Part shown: piece by piece, positions 41,219 through 50,555 of the stretch | Position numbering within the stretch: position 1 is the stretch's first letter | Layout: each line of letters begins with the position of its first letter | Source of the DNA: an uncultured Bacteroidales bacterium | GTDB lineage: Bacteria > Bacteroidota > Bacteroidia > Bacteroidales > P3 | Assembly: GCA_937886715.1 (NCBI GenBank) | Contig: CAKZZD010000016.1 | Coordinates: 1-64,000 of the forward strand | Direction: 5' to 3' | DNA length: 64,000 nucleotides | Notes under the pieces: generated by a model | Told to the model about the DNA's origin: nothing | Databases searched by the model: none | What the model saw: the letters and a program-made list of their open reading frames with translations, nothing else | Translations under genes and position numbers: made by a program

Positions 41219-42317
41219 AGACAGAAGCGTTTTCGACGGTGAAAATTCGGTGTTCGAGATGAGGCATCTCGTCGAAGATCGACTGCACGCGACCGGGCTG
41301 GGTGTCGGTGAGGAGCACCTGCCCGAAGCGGTCGCTGCCGACGAGGGCGATGAGCTGTTTGACCCGCAGGAGGTCGAGCTTGTCGAAGATGTCGTCGAGG
41401 AGGAGGATAGGCTTGACGCCATGATGGTCGAGCAGATACTGGAACTGCGCCAGCTTCAGCGCGAGGGCGAAACTCTTCTGCTGACCCTGCGAGCCAAAAC
41501 GCTTGAGGGGCATGTCGTCGTCGAGCGTAAAGAGGAAGTCGTCCTTGTGGGGTCCGCAGGTGGTGTATTGCGAATAGCGGTCGGCCTGGCGGCTGTCGGT
41601 GAGCTGGAGCAGCAGCGGTCGATCGTCGTGGAGATAGGCGATATGGCCGGGCTCGTCGTCGCTGCCGGCAATCCAATGGTAATATTCCATGAACAGGGGC
41701 TCGAAATCCTTGACGAAGGCGAGACGACGCTGATAGAGGTGCTCGCCATGCAGGCAAAGCTGGTCGTCCCAGATGGCCACCATGGCCTCGTCCCACTGGC
41801 GGTCGTCCCACATGGTCTTCAAGAGGCGGTTGCGCTGTTCGAGCGCCTTGTTGTAGTGCAAAAGGTGGTCGAGATAGGCGTGGTCGACCTGGGAGATGGC
41901 GGCATCGATAAACTTGCGGCGAAGGTCGCTGCCGCCGGTGATGAGCGACTGGTCGTTGGGCGACACCATCACCAGGGGAATCTTGCCGATATGCTCGGAG
42001 AGCGTCTTGTAGGGCTTCTTGTTCCAACGCATCTGCTTCGGCTGGCCCTGCTTCAAAATGCAGCTGGCCACCCCCACCCCATCCTTGGGGTCGGAATAAT
42101 GGCCGTGGATGGCGAAGAAATCGGCACCGCGATGGATGTTCTGGCTGTCGACAGGGTTGAAACAGCTCTTGCAAAACGAAAGGTAATAGGCGGCATCGAG
42201 CAGGTTGGTCTTCCCTGCCCCATTGTTGCCGAGGAAGCAGTTGACATTGCCACAGAGCTCGATGTCGGCCTCCTCGTAGCTTTTGAAATTGCTCAGTATG
42301 AGTCGCTCCAATATCAT
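41205..42317 (-). CDS. recF: DNA replication and repair protein RecF
   Basis: A 370-residue SMC-like ATPase that binds gapped DNA and helps load RecA with RecO/RecR. Walker A is FLGNNGAGKTNLLDA near residue 30, the signature region KRFGSQGQQKSFALALKLAQ, and Walker B ILLLDDIFDKLD, followed by QVLLTDTQP. The start ATG at 42317 overlaps the ispH stop (ATGA); the longer frame through ispH is rejected. Ends TAG inside the DUF721 start. Confidence 0.95.
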   Translation of the reverse strand: MILERLILSNFKSYEEADIELCGNVNCFLGNNGAGKTNLLDAAYYLSFCKSCFNPVDSQNIHRGADFFAIHGHYSDPKDGVGVASCILKQGQPKQMRWNKKPYKTLSEHIGKIPLVMVSPNDQSLITGGSDLRRKFIDAAISQVDHAYLDHLLHYNKALEQRNRLLKTMWDDRQWDEAMVAIWDDQLCLHGEHLYQRRLAFVKDFEPLFMEYYHWIAGSDDEPGHIAYLHDDRPLLLQLTDSRQADRYSQYTTCGPHKDDFLFTLDDDMPLKRFGSQGQQKSFALALKLAQFQYLLDHHGVKPILLLDDIFDKLDLLRVKQLIALVGSDRFGQVLLTDTQPGRVQSIFDEMPHLEHRIFTVENASVYARG

Positions 42318-43192
42318 ATCGATGGGTTGGTATCGTTGAAATCGTTCACCTTGGCAGCCACCTCCTCCATGAGCCACCGGGGCGTGGAAGTGGCTCCGCT
42401 GATGCCTACGCGGCGGGCACCGGCAAGCATGTCGGCCACCAGGTCGTCGGCACCGCCAATGAGGTGGGTCGAAGGCTGCACTTGACGGCAATAGTGATAA
42501 AGATAGTGTCCGTTGCTGCTGTTGGCGCCAGCCACAAAGAGAAGCACGTCGACGCTTTTGGCGAAATCCTCAAGCTGGCGGGCACGGTTGGCGACGCGGT
42601 TGCAGATGGTGTCGTAGGCCACAAAATCGCTGCCCTCGGGCAGACACCGCCGCAAGCCTTCGATCAGCTTGCGGTATTCGTCGCGGCTTTTGGTGGTCTG
42701 GGAATAGAGCCGGATAGGCCGATGGAGGTCGACAGCCTCGAAATGGTCGGGGCTGCTGACGACGATGGCCGAGTTGGCCGTTTGTCCGGTCAACCCGATC
42801 ACTTCGGCATGACCCGGCTTGCCAAAAATCACAATCTGGCCACCCACGCGCTGCATCTCCTCGTAGCCCTGACGTATGCGGCGCTGCAGGGCCAGCACGA
42901 TGGGACAGGTGGCGTCGATCAGCTTGATATTCCTCGCACGGGCGGCGGCGTAGGTCTCGGGCGGTTCGCCATGAGCGCGAATCAGCACCCGGCACCCATT
43001 CAAACGGTCGAGTTGGCTGTGGTCGATCACCTGCAGGCCCTCGCGCTCAAGACGGCTTACCTCGGCGCTATTGTGCACGATGTCGCCCAGACAATAGAGG
43101 GTGCCGCTGCCGCGGAGCTCGGCCTCGGCGGTATCGATGGCGTTCACCACACCAAAACAATAACCGGCATTCGAATCAATCACCACTTCCAT
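42314..43192 (-). CDS. ispH: 4-hydroxy-3-methylbut-2-enyl diphosphate reductase
   Basis: A 292-residue Fe-S enzyme, the last step of the MEP isoprenoid pathway, giving IPP and DMAPP. The three cluster cysteines are in NAGYCFGV (Cys12), DATCPIV and DTICNRVANR. Other marks are IVHNSAEV, RAHGEPP, GKPGHAEV and SGATSTPRWL. ATG at 43192 (a GTG two codons upstream is possible). It is coupled to recF by ATGA overlap. Oxygen-sensitive, in line with an anaerobe. Confidence 0.95.
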   Translation of the reverse strand: MEVVIDSNAGYCFGVVNAIDTAEAELRGSGTLYCLGDIVHNSAEVSRLEREGLQVIDHSQLDRLNGCRVLIRAHGEPPETYAAARARNIKLIDATCPIVLALQRRIRQGYEEMQRVGGQIVIFGKPGHAEVIGLTGQTANSAIVVSSPDHFEAVDLHRPIRLYSQTTKSRDEYRKLIEGLRRCLPEGSDFVAYDTICNRVANRARQLEDFAKSVDVLLFVAGANSSNGHYLYHYCRQVQPSTHLIGGADDLVADMLAGARRVGISGATSTPRWLMEEVAAKVNDFNDTNPSI

Positions 43193-43204
43193 AGGCACTT
43201 ATCG

Positions 43205-44191
43205 TTAACTCATACACTGGTTCTGCTGACGGGCCAACTCAAGCACCTCCTCATACTCTTCCGGAGTGAGGTCACCCGAGAAATAATAGACCGGGTCGAC
43301 CTTGTTGCCGTTGAGGATCACCTCATAGTGCAGATGCGAACCCGTCGTCATTCCGGACGAGCCTACCGTGCCGATCTGCTGGCCGCGTTTCACCCGCTGG
43401 CCGGGCCTTACCGTCACCGTATTCAGATGCGCATAGAGGGTCTCAAATCCGAAGCCATGGTCGATCAGAGCCACATTGCCGTAGCCGGAATGGCCCTGCG
43501 GGCTGTGGCCGGCCTCGCGCACCACGCCGTCGCCGGTGGCGTAGACCGGCGTGCCCTGTCGGGCTGTGATGTCGATACCCGAATGCATCTTCATGTATTT
43601 CATGATGGGATGGAAACGCATGCCGTAGCCGCTGACCACCTTGCCGCTCTTTTTGTTGACGGGAAAGATGGCCGGCATCGACGCCATACGCTCGTTTTTG
43701 CTCAAAGCCATCGCGTAGATCTCGTCGAGCGACTTGGACTGGGCATAGAGCCGCTGCGACAGCTCATCGACACGGCGTGTGGTGGCGATCAGCATCTCGC
43801 TGTAGTCGTAACCTTCAAGGTCGCTGTAGCGGTCGTCATCGTCCACGGCACCACGGCGCTGGGCATCGCTGAGCGGCTCGCTCTCGAAGATGGTGCGGTA
43901 GAGCACATTGTCGCGCTCCTCCAAATCCTCGAGCACACGCTCGGCGCGGTCGACACGGTCGTTGAGCACACGGTTCTGGCGGCGGTAAGTGGCCACCTCG
44001 CGCTCCAGCGAACGTTCCTTGGGCGAATCCAGGAATTGGAGTCCCACGAAAACCAACACCACGCCCAACACCACGCCGAAGAGCACGCTGAAGCCGATAT
44101 TGCGCAAACGGTCGCGCAGCGACACGAACACCTTCTCGTATTTCAGCGTGTGGGGGTTGAACTTGTAGGTATGCTTTCCGTAGAACTTCAT
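43205..44191 (-). CDS. M23 family metallopeptidase
   Basis: A 328-residue membrane-anchored murein hydrolase or its regulator. A short cytoplasmic N-terminus (about 1-32) is followed by a membrane helix (IGFSVLFGVVLGVVLVFVGL), a coiled coil (about 60-160) and a C-terminal M23 domain. The zinc ligands are present: GMRFHPIM, MHSGIDITA and GSHLHYEV, with LYAHLNTV. The complete ligand set suggests an active endopeptidase rather than an EnvC-type activator. It is 12 bases from ispH and in the same leftward block. Confidence 0.92.
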   Translation of the reverse strand: MKFYGKHTYKFNPHTLKYEKVFVSLRDRLRNIGFSVLFGVVLGVVLVFVGLQFLDSPKERSLEREVATYRRQNRVLNDRVDRAERVLEDLEERDNVLYRTIFESEPLSDAQRRGAVDDDDRYSDLEGYDYSEMLIATTRRVDELSQRLYAQSKSLDEIYAMALSKNERMASMPAIFPVNKKSGKVVSGYGMRFHPIMKYMKMHSGIDITARQGTPVYATGDGVVREAGHSPQGHSGYGNVALIDHGFGFETLYAHLNTVTVRPGQRVKRGQQIGTVGSSGMTTGSHLHYEVILNGNKVDPVYYFSGDLTPEEYEEVLELARQQNQCMS

Positions 44192-44203
44192 GATTCACAA
44201 CAT

Positions 44204-45175
44204 TTACAACATTCCTCTCAGGCGCTCGTAAGTTTCGAAGAAATGCATCACCGGACGCACATGGTTGAAATACCACGTGTGGCCCAGTTCGGGAATGCGC
44301 ATCATCGAGGCGGCGTCGCCCAAACGCGACGAAAGCGACTCGACTGTTTCCTCGATGGCAAGCTCCTGGCATATCAACGACACCTTCCTCAGGGGCACCA
44401 CGTCGAAATCCACCGAGCTGCGTGCCACGATCACATGTTCAGGCAGCAAATAGAGGTTCTCGCCGGCCGACGTGCGGAGAATCGGCAGATAGTGCTCGTT
44501 GCGGATGAAGTCGAACGTCCCGTGGTCGAACCACACCTGGATAAAGCGCTGGCGTTTGGCCTCGTTGAGGTGCCACACACGCCGGCAGGCGGCCACATTG
44601 CGGAACGCCATCACCATCTCGTCGTAGGCGGCATACACCTCGGGGCTGCAGGTGTTCTTCACATGCAGCTCCACCTCGCGCATATCCGAGTCGAGCTGCG
44701 ACATCTTGTTCTTGTAGTAGCTCAACACGCTGACGAGGAACTTGTTGGAATGGTGGCCGATCTTCTTTTTGATGGCCTGAGCCACACGCTCGAGATACTC
44801 CTCCTGCTTGCCGATGGCCAACGCGTTGCCGTAGCACTCCAATATCTCGCGCTTCTTCGGGTCGGTAGCCTTGCCCAGCGCCACCTTGGTGCGCGCTATC
44901 TCGCGCGCATAGTCGGGCTCCTGGCCGGTCACCATCTTCCAATACGAAGGGCGTTGACGGTAATGTATGTCGCGGATGAACTCGTGATAGGAATGGCTCT
45001 CCGAGTCGCGCTCGATGAATCCCATGCCGGGAGTGCCCTCGCAGACATACGTGCGGCCGTAGTCTCTGGTCTTCCTCGACTCGCACACGCCGAAATCGGT
45101 GTAGAAGAAATGCTCCGACACCAACACACGGGTGTCCTCGGCCACTTTTTTCAGTCTATACGGTATAAGCTTCAT
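44204..45175 (-). CDS. Conserved hypothetical protein, 323 aa
   Basis: A soluble, charged, His/Tyr/Arg-rich protein without signal peptide or membrane segment (begins MKLIPYRLKKVAEDTRVLVS). A helical middle (YLERVAQAIKKKIGHHSNKF, SQLDSDMREVELHVKNTCSP) is visible. No family recognised; it looks like a Bacteroidales-conserved protein. ATG at 45175 is preferred over the TTG at 45181. It lies between lpd and the M23 peptidase with short gaps, so it is probably co-transcribed. Confidence 0.7.
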   Translation of the reverse strand: MKLIPYRLKKVAEDTRVLVSEHFFYTDFGVCESRKTRDYGRTYVCEGTPGMGFIERDSESHSYHEFIRDIHYRQRPSYWKMVTGQEPDYAREIARTKVALGKATDPKKREILECYGNALAIGKQEEYLERVAQAIKKKIGHHSNKFLVSVLSYYKNKMSQLDSDMREVELHVKNTCSPEVYAAYDEMVMAFRNVAACRRVWHLNEAKRQRFIQVWFDHGTFDFIRNEHYLPILRTSAGENLYLLPEHVIVARSSVDFDVVPLRKVSLICQELAIEETVESLSSRLGDAASMMRIPELGHTWYFNHVRPVMHFFETYERLRGML

Positions 45176-45190
45176 TGTCAAGTCTCCACA

Positions 45191-46570
45191 TTAACCATGG
45201 ATAGCCTCGCCATAGGCGGCTTCGAAAGCCTCCATGACACCCTCGCTCATCGTGGGGTGAGGATGGATGGCCTTGGCCACCTGGCGGGCCGTCAAACCGG
45301 CTTCGCGGGCAGCCACCACTTCGGCAATCATCTCGGTTACATTGTCGCCGCACAGATGGCATCCCAGGATGCTGTCGTCGTTCTTGTCGACCACCACCTT
45401 GACGAAACCGTCGGTGTTGCCGGCGGCCGTGGCCTTGCCCGATGCCTTGAAGAAGAATTTGCCCACACGCACCTCGTGACCGGCCTCGACGGCCTTCTTC
45501 TCGGTCAGGCCGACACTGGCCACCTCGGGCGAAGTGTAGGTGCATCCCGGCACATTGGCATAGTTCACCTTGGCGGTCTCGTGGCCGGCAAGATGCTCCA
45601 CGCAGCAGATGGCCTCCTTGCTGGCCACGTGCGCCAGCGCGGGTCCGTGCACCACATCGCCAATGGCGTAATAGCCAGGCACATTGGTGCAGTAGTAATC
45701 GTCAACCTCAATCTTGCCGCGCTCGTAGCGGATGCCCGTCTCGTCGAGACCGAGGTTCTCCAAGTTGGTCACCACGCCGACGGCGCTCAGCACCACGTCG
45801 ACATCGACCACCGTCTCGGTGTTCTTCTTCAGGTCTTTCACCGTCACATGGCACACATCGCCATCGACGTCGACCTTCTCGACGCTGCACGACGGCATCA
45901 CCTTCATGCCCATCTTGCGGAAACTGCGGCTCATCTGGGCCGCCACCTCCTCGTCCTCGTTGGGGAGGATCTGCGGCATGAATTCCACCAGCGTCACCTG
46001 GGTGCCGATGCTCTGGTAGAAATAGGCAAACTCGCTGCCGATGGCGCCGCTGCCGCACACCAGCATACGCTGCGGCTGCTCGCGCAGGGTCATGGCCTCG
46101 CGATAGCCGATGATGTGGCGGCCATCCTGAGGCATGCTCGGCATCACGCGGCTGCGCGCTCCGGTGGCGATGATGATGTGATCGGCCTCATAGTCAGTGC
46201 CATCGACGTCCACCACGTGGCCAGGCTTCACCTTGGCGTTGCCCATGATGACATCCACGTTGTTCTTTTTCAGCAGGAACTCGACACCCTTGTTCATCGT
46301 CTGGGCCACCCCGCGCGAGCGGTCGACCATGGCGTTGATGTCGGCTTCGACGCCTTCCGCCTTCACGCCGTAGGCGGCAGCATGCTTGGCATAGTTGAAA
46401 GCCTGCGCGCTCTTCAGCAAGGCCTTGGTCGGGATGCATCCCCAGTTGAGGCAGATGCCACCCAGATTCTCACGTTCGACAACAGCCGTCTTCATACCCA
46501 GCTGCGAACCTTTCACAGCAGCCACATAGCCTCCCGGCCCGCTGCCAATCACTATCAGATCGTATTTCAT
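45191..46570 (-). CDS. lpdA: Dihydrolipoyl dehydrogenase
   Basis: A 459-residue flavoprotein disulfide reductase that reoxidises dihydrolipoamide of 2-oxoacid dehydrogenase or glycine cleavage complexes with NAD. The FAD motif GSGPGGYVAA is at 10-19, the redox-active pair Cys40/Cys45 in GGICLNWGCIPTK, NAD motif VCGSGAIGSEFAYF and the C-terminal AIHPHPTMSE active His. No E1/E2 or glycine-cleavage gene is nearby; since KorAB handles 2-oxoacids, glycine cleavage or branched-chain metabolism is a possible use. Own promoter at 46612. Confidence 0.93.
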   Translation of the reverse strand: MKYDLIVIGSGPGGYVAAVKGSQLGMKTAVVERENLGGICLNWGCIPTKALLKSAQAFNYAKHAAAYGVKAEGVEADINAMVDRSRGVAQTMNKGVEFLLKKNNVDVIMGNAKVKPGHVVDVDGTDYEADHIIIATGARSRVMPSMPQDGRHIIGYREAMTLREQPQRMLVCGSGAIGSEFAYFYQSIGTQVTLVEFMPQILPNEDEEVAAQMSRSFRKMGMKVMPSCSVEKVDVDGDVCHVTVKDLKKNTETVVDVDVVLSAVGVVTNLENLGLDETGIRYERGKIEVDDYYCTNVPGYYAIGDVVHGPALAHVASKEAICCVEHLAGHETAKVNYANVPGCTYTSPEVASVGLTEKKAVEAGHEVRVGKFFFKASGKATAAGNTDGFVKVVVDKNDDSILGCHLCGDNVTEMIAEVVAAREAGLTARQVAKAIHPHPTMSEGVMEAFEAAYGEAIHG

Positions 46571-46611
46571 AACTCGTTGCAGTTAATTTATATTAATGAT
46601 TAAAACAAAAT

Positions 46612-46620
46612 GCAAAAATA
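46612..46620 (-). promoter_or_regulatory. lpdA promoter -7 element
   Basis: TATTTTTGC on the minus strand, 42 bases before the lpdA start; it may drive the leftward block. Confidence 0.6.
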
Positions 46621-47073
46621 CATTTTTTTGTCCACCCAAACAAAAAAAATTCCCAACACCCATTTTACATCAGATAAATCACAGGTTTATATAAACAAAT
46701 ATACAATATTCATTCACAAAAAACAACAATATGAATATTAAAGTAAAAATTGAACATAAAAACAGCATATTGACTCATCACGAAAAAGCCCTGAAACAGG
46801 CCTCGCCACCACCCTACTCCACCCCTCCCTCAGGGCTCGGCATCCCCCACCCGGCCATGCACCGCCGCCTGCCATAAAAACGCCCTAACACCTTGACAAC
46901 CACTTATCAACACCTTATCATCTCCTACTGTGGTAGGAGTTGGGTAGGAGTTGATAAGGAGAAGGTATTGATAGAGTGGGTGTTGCGCGTGCACAAATCG
47001 GGGGAGAAAACGGGTGTGGATTTATTGTTGAAAAGTTGAAAAAAAATATTCGTCGCGTATGAAAAAAAAGTAG
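46621..47073. other. AT-rich divergent intergenic region between lpdA and gyrB
   Basis: No gene is seen. The left half is very AT-rich. A short GC patch at 46795-46875 is followed by repeats: CTCCTACTGTGGTAGGAG (a 7-bp-arm hairpin near 46924-46941), a second GTAGGAGTTG, and TTATCAACA near 46905 (one mismatch to the DnaA box TTATCCACA), with another CTTATCAAC on the opposite strand. It separates a leftward from a rightward gene block. Confidence 0.5.
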
Positions 47074-47082
47074 TATTTTTGC
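47074..47082 (+). promoter_or_regulatory. gyrB promoter -7 element
   Basis: TATTTTTGC, 38 bases before the gyrB start. Confidence 0.65.
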
Positions 47083-47119
47083 ATTTTAAAACGAAAATAC
47101 AAAGTTACTGATTACAAAT

Positions 47120-49096
47120 ATGAGTGAAGAAACAAAAACCAACTACAGTGCGAGCAATATCACAGTGCTCGAAGGTTTGGAGGCAGTGCGGGTGCGCCCC
47201 GCTATGTATATAGGCGATGTCAATGAACGCGGTCTCCACCATTTGGTGTACGAGGTGGTGGACAATTCGATCGACGAGGCCCTGGCCGGCTACTGCACAC
47301 GCATCGACGTGAGCATCAACCCCGACAATTCGATCACGGTTGAGGACAACGGCCGCGGCATTCCTGTCGACATGCACGAGAAAGAGCACCGTTCGGCCCT
47401 CGAGGTGGTGATGACGGTGCTGCATGCCGGCGGCAAGTTCGACAAGGGTTCGTACAAGGTGTCGGGCGGTCTGCACGGCGTCGGCGTGAGCTGCGTGAAT
47501 GCGCTGAGCGACCACATGACCGTCGAGGTGTATCGCGACGGCAAGATCTACCGCCAGGAATATGCCAAAGGCCACCCCTTGTATGCCGTGAAGCAGGTGG
47601 GCGAAACCGACAAGCGCGGCACCCATGTGCATTTCCATCCCGACGCGTCGATATTCACGGTGACGGAATACAAATACGAGACCCTCCTCGACCGCATGCG
47701 CGAGCTGGCCTACCTGAACAAAGGCATCGAGATCAACATCACCGACTGGCGCAAGCCGCAGGATGCGGAATCCGATGGGCAGACGGCCGACAGCGCTGTC
47801 GCCAACACGCCGGTCCGACAGGACCATTTCTACAGCGAGCACGGCTTGCGCGATTTTATCGCCTATCTGGACGAGAACCGCGAGAAGCTGATGCCCGACG
47901 CCATCTACATCGAGGGCGAACGCAACGGCATCCCGATCGAGATTGCCATGCAGTATAACAACACCTTCAACGAGAACATCCACTCATACGTCAACAATAT
48001 CAACACCCACGAGGGCGGCACACACCTGGCCGGCTTCCGCAGCGGACTGACCCGAACGCTGAAGCAATACGCCGACCGTAGCGGCCTGCTGGCCAAGGCC
48101 AAGGTGGACATCAGCGGCGACGACTTCCGCGAAGGCCTGACGGCCATCATCAGCGTGAAGGTGGCCGAGCCGCAGTTTGAGGGCCAGACGAAGACCAAGC
48201 TGGGCAACACCGAGGTGCGCGGCGCCGTTGATTCGGCCGTCAGCGAGATGTTGGAGAACTATTTGGAGGAGCACCCCAACGAGGCTCACACGATTGTCGA
48301 CAAGGTGATTCTAGCCGCACGCGCCCGCCAGGCGGCCCGCAAAGCCCGCGAGATGGTGCAGCGCAGCAACGTGTTCAGCAGCGCCGGAATGCCGGGCAAG
48401 CTGGCCGACTGCCAGAGCAACGATCCCGCCGAATGCGAGATATTCTTCGTCGAGGGCGACTCGGCAGGCGGCAGCGCCAAGCAGGGCCGCGACCGCAAGT
48501 ATCAGGCCATCCTCCCCTTGAGGGGCAAGATCCTGAATGTGGAGAAAGTGATGCGTCACCGTGCTTTCGAAAGCGAGACCATCCGCGACATCTACACCGC
48601 GCTGGGTGTCACCGTGGGCACACCCGAAGACAGCCAGGCGCTGAACCTCAGCAAGCTGCGCTACCACAAGATCATCATCATGACCGATGCCGATGTCGAC
48701 GGTGCGCACATCGACACGCTGATGCTGACCTTCTTCTTCCGCTATATGCCGGAGCTGATCGAGAACGGATATGTCTATCTGGCCACTCCGCCGCTGTACA
48801 TGATCAAGAAGGGCACGCGCCAGGTGTATTGCTGGACGGAGGAAGACCGCGAGCGCACGCTGATGGAATTCGGCGACAAGGGTATCCATGTGCAGCGCTA
48901 CAAAGGTCTGGGCGAGATGAACAGCGACCAGCTGCGCGACACCACCATGAACCCCGACAACCGCCAGTTGCGTCAGGTGACCATCGAGAATGCCGCCACG
49001 GCTGACCGTGTCTTCTCGATGCTCATGGGCGACGACGTGCCGCCACGCCGCGCCTTTATCGAGCAGAACGCCACCTACGCCACTATCGACGCGTAA
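47120..49096 (+). CDS. gyrB: DNA gyrase subunit B
   Basis: A 658-residue ATPase/TOPRIM subunit that, with GyrA, introduces negative supercoils. GHKL ATPase motifs: VVDNSIDEAL, VEDNGRGIPVD, GGKFDKGSYKVSGGLHGVG. TOPRIM: FVEGDSAGGSAKQGRDRKYQ and MTDADVDGAHI, then the C-terminal YKGLGEMN and NPDNRQLRQV. It is shorter than E. coli GyrB and lacks that protein's insert. ParE is an alternative, but the QGRDRKYQAILPLRGKILNV sequence and N-terminus fit GyrB. First gene of the rightward block. Confidence 0.95.
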   Translation: MSEETKTNYSASNITVLEGLEAVRVRPAMYIGDVNERGLHHLVYEVVDNSIDEALAGYCTRIDVSINPDNSITVEDNGRGIPVDMHEKEHRSALEVVMTVLHAGGKFDKGSYKVSGGLHGVGVSCVNALSDHMTVEVYRDGKIYRQEYAKGHPLYAVKQVGETDKRGTHVHFHPDASIFTVTEYKYETLLDRMRELAYLNKGIEINITDWRKPQDAESDGQTADSAVANTPVRQDHFYSEHGLRDFIAYLDENREKLMPDAIYIEGERNGIPIEIAMQYNNTFNENIHSYVNNINTHEGGTHLAGFRSGLTRTLKQYADRSGLLAKAKVDISGDDFREGLTAIISVKVAEPQFEGQTKTKLGNTEVRGAVDSAVSEMLENYLEEHPNEAHTIVDKVILAARARQAARKAREMVQRSNVFSSAGMPGKLADCQSNDPAECEIFFVEGDSAGGSAKQGRDRKYQAILPLRGKILNVEKVMRHRAFESETIRDIYTALGVTVGTPEDSQALNLSKLRYHKIIIMTDADVDGAHIDTLMLTFFFRYMPELIENGYVYLATPPLYMIKKGTRQVYCWTEEDRERTLMEFGDKGIHVQRYKGLGEMNSDQLRDTTMNPDNRQLRQVTIENAATADRVFSMLMGDDVPPRRAFIEQNATYATIDA

Positions 49097-49123
49097 AACA
49101 TTACCGGACAAACACCTGGAAAA

Positions 49124-49152
49124 TCCGGAAGGCTCTCTTGTGAGCCTCCGGA
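49124..49152. terminator. Hairpin between gyrB and pepE
   Basis: TCCGGAAGGCTC pairs with GAGCCTCCGGA around TCTTGT. No T-run follows, so a full terminator is uncertain. Confidence 0.45.
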
Positions 49153-49174
49153 CTGACCAAAAAACGTATACACT

Positions 49175-49924
49175 ATGGATAAAAGAAATCTTCTGCTTAT
49201 CAGCAACAGCACCATGCGTGGCGAGGCCTACCTCGGCTGGTGCAAGGATATGATCGCCGACTTCTGCCGTCGGCACAATGTGAAAAAGGTGCTCTTTGTG
49301 CCCTATGCCGGCGTGTCGCTGGCCGAAGGGGGCCTGACCAAGAGCTACGACGCCTACGAAAAGAAAGTGGCTGCCGTGTACAAAGAGTTCGGAGTGAAGC
49401 TGACCTCGGTGCACCACAAGGCGCTGCCCGTCAACGCCGTCTACGACACCGACTGCGTGGCTGTGGGCGGCGGCAACACGTTCCACCTTGTCCGTGAGCT
49501 ACAGCGTACCGGACTGATGCAGGCTATCCGCCAGCGTGCTTTCGACGGCATGCCTTACATGGGATGGAGCGCCGGCAGCAATGTGGCCGGTCCGACGCTG
49601 TGCACCACTAACGACATGCCCATTGTGATGCCTGCATCGTTTGACTGCATGGGCCTGGTGCCGTTCCAGATCAACCCCCATTACACCGACTTCTTCGACC
49701 CGAAGCACGGTGGCGAGACCCGCGACGACCGCTTGAAAGAATACATCATGGTCAACCCCAAAGCCACGGTGGCTGCCATCCGCGAGGCCACGGCACTGCT
49801 GCTGGAAGACGGCAAGCTGTCGCTGATCGGCAAGCCCAACAAGATGAAGGTGTTCAAGAAACATATCGACAACACCAGAGAATTGCCTCTGGATGCCGAC
49901 TTGAATTTCCTGCTCAAGGCATAA
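49175..49924 (+). CDS. pepE: Dipeptidase E (alpha-aspartyl dipeptidase)
   Basis: A 249-residue S51 serine peptidase that hydrolyses Asp-X dipeptides, cytosolic. The nucleophile elbow GWSAGSN is at about residues 130-136 (Ser near 132). FVPYAGVS, VGGGNTFHL, FQINPHYTDF and the late His are family-typical. Length is close to E. coli PepE (229). ATG at 49175, 78 bases after gyrB. Confidence 0.93.
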   Translation: MDKRNLLLISNSTMRGEAYLGWCKDMIADFCRRHNVKKVLFVPYAGVSLAEGGLTKSYDAYEKKVAAVYKEFGVKLTSVHHKALPVNAVYDTDCVAVGGGNTFHLVRELQRTGLMQAIRQRAFDGMPYMGWSAGSNVAGPTLCTTNDMPIVMPASFDCMGLVPFQINPHYTDFFDPKHGGETRDDRLKEYIMVNPKATVAAIREATALLLEDGKLSLIGKPNKMKVFKKHIDNTRELPLDADLNFLLKA

Positions 49925-49945
49925 GTCCGGCGCACGACGCATTGT

Positions 49946-49981
49946 TCCGGCACGAGAGGAAGAGATGCTTTTCGTGCCGGA
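49946..49981. terminator. Hairpin after pepE
   Basis: TCCGGCACGA (49946-49955) pairs with TCGTGCCGGA (49972-49981) around 16 bases. No clear T-tract. Confidence 0.4.
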
Positions 49982-50069
49982 CTCCGCATACGGCGGCAAT
50001 TTTGCCCAGGGCACAATATTTTCCGCCGGGTTGCGTTATCATTGACAAACCATCATAAAAAACAACGCC

Positions 50070-50315
50070 ATGGATTTACAGACCATTACCCGCCTGATGC
50101 TTTCACAAGATTACAAAGACCGCATGAAAGCCGAATACTATCACCTTCAGAACCGCAAGGAGAACCTCGAAGCCGTGCTGAAGCTTTGGGACAGCGGCAA
50201 ACTGACGTTCACGCCTGACTGCCCGCGGAGTATCTACGACCTGCAGATCCGCTCGATGAAGGACTACATGGCCGTGTTGGAGGCTCGTGCCAAAATCGAA
50301 GGCATCACGCTGTAG
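50070..50315 (+). CDS. Small protein of the crAss001_48-related family
   Basis: An 81-residue, mostly helical, charged protein (DYKDRMKAEYYHLQNRKENL, EAVLKLWDSGKLTFTPDCPR, SMKDYMAVLEARAKIEGITL). The pattern, with a helix, a 'tFtPdCP' turn and a final 'M..Y...L..Ra.iEgI.L', resembles the small crAss001_48-related proteins seen in Bacteroidota and their phages. The function is unknown. It stands alone between pepE and tgt, with no other phage gene nearby. ATG at 50070. Confidence 0.65.
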   Translation: MDLQTITRLMLSQDYKDRMKAEYYHLQNRKENLEAVLKLWDSGKLTFTPDCPRSIYDLQIRSMKDYMAVLEARAKIEGITL

Positions 50316-50555
50316 TACGGCTGCATGCATCACAACGCGCGCTCTTGACAATGTCCAGTCTGAAACAATACACAGCGGCTGGCATTGCCAAGGGGGTGTA
50401 TTATAATGGAAGGCCTCCAGGCTCAAAAAACTTTTCATTAATAAACGTGCACCCAGACCTCTCCTGCCCCACCAGCTGATGCAGGCGATGAGACTGGTGC
50501 ACAACAGAGAAACAAAACAACAGAAGGCAGTATTCCCCCCCCACCATCGTATTTC

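Noticed and set aside
42464..46603. 1379-codon open frame on the plus strand
   Set aside because: It is antisense to ispH, the M23 peptidase, the 323-residue protein and lpdA, all with clear motifs. It arises from GC-rich, C-ending codon use; its His/Ala/Leu-rich translation matches no family.
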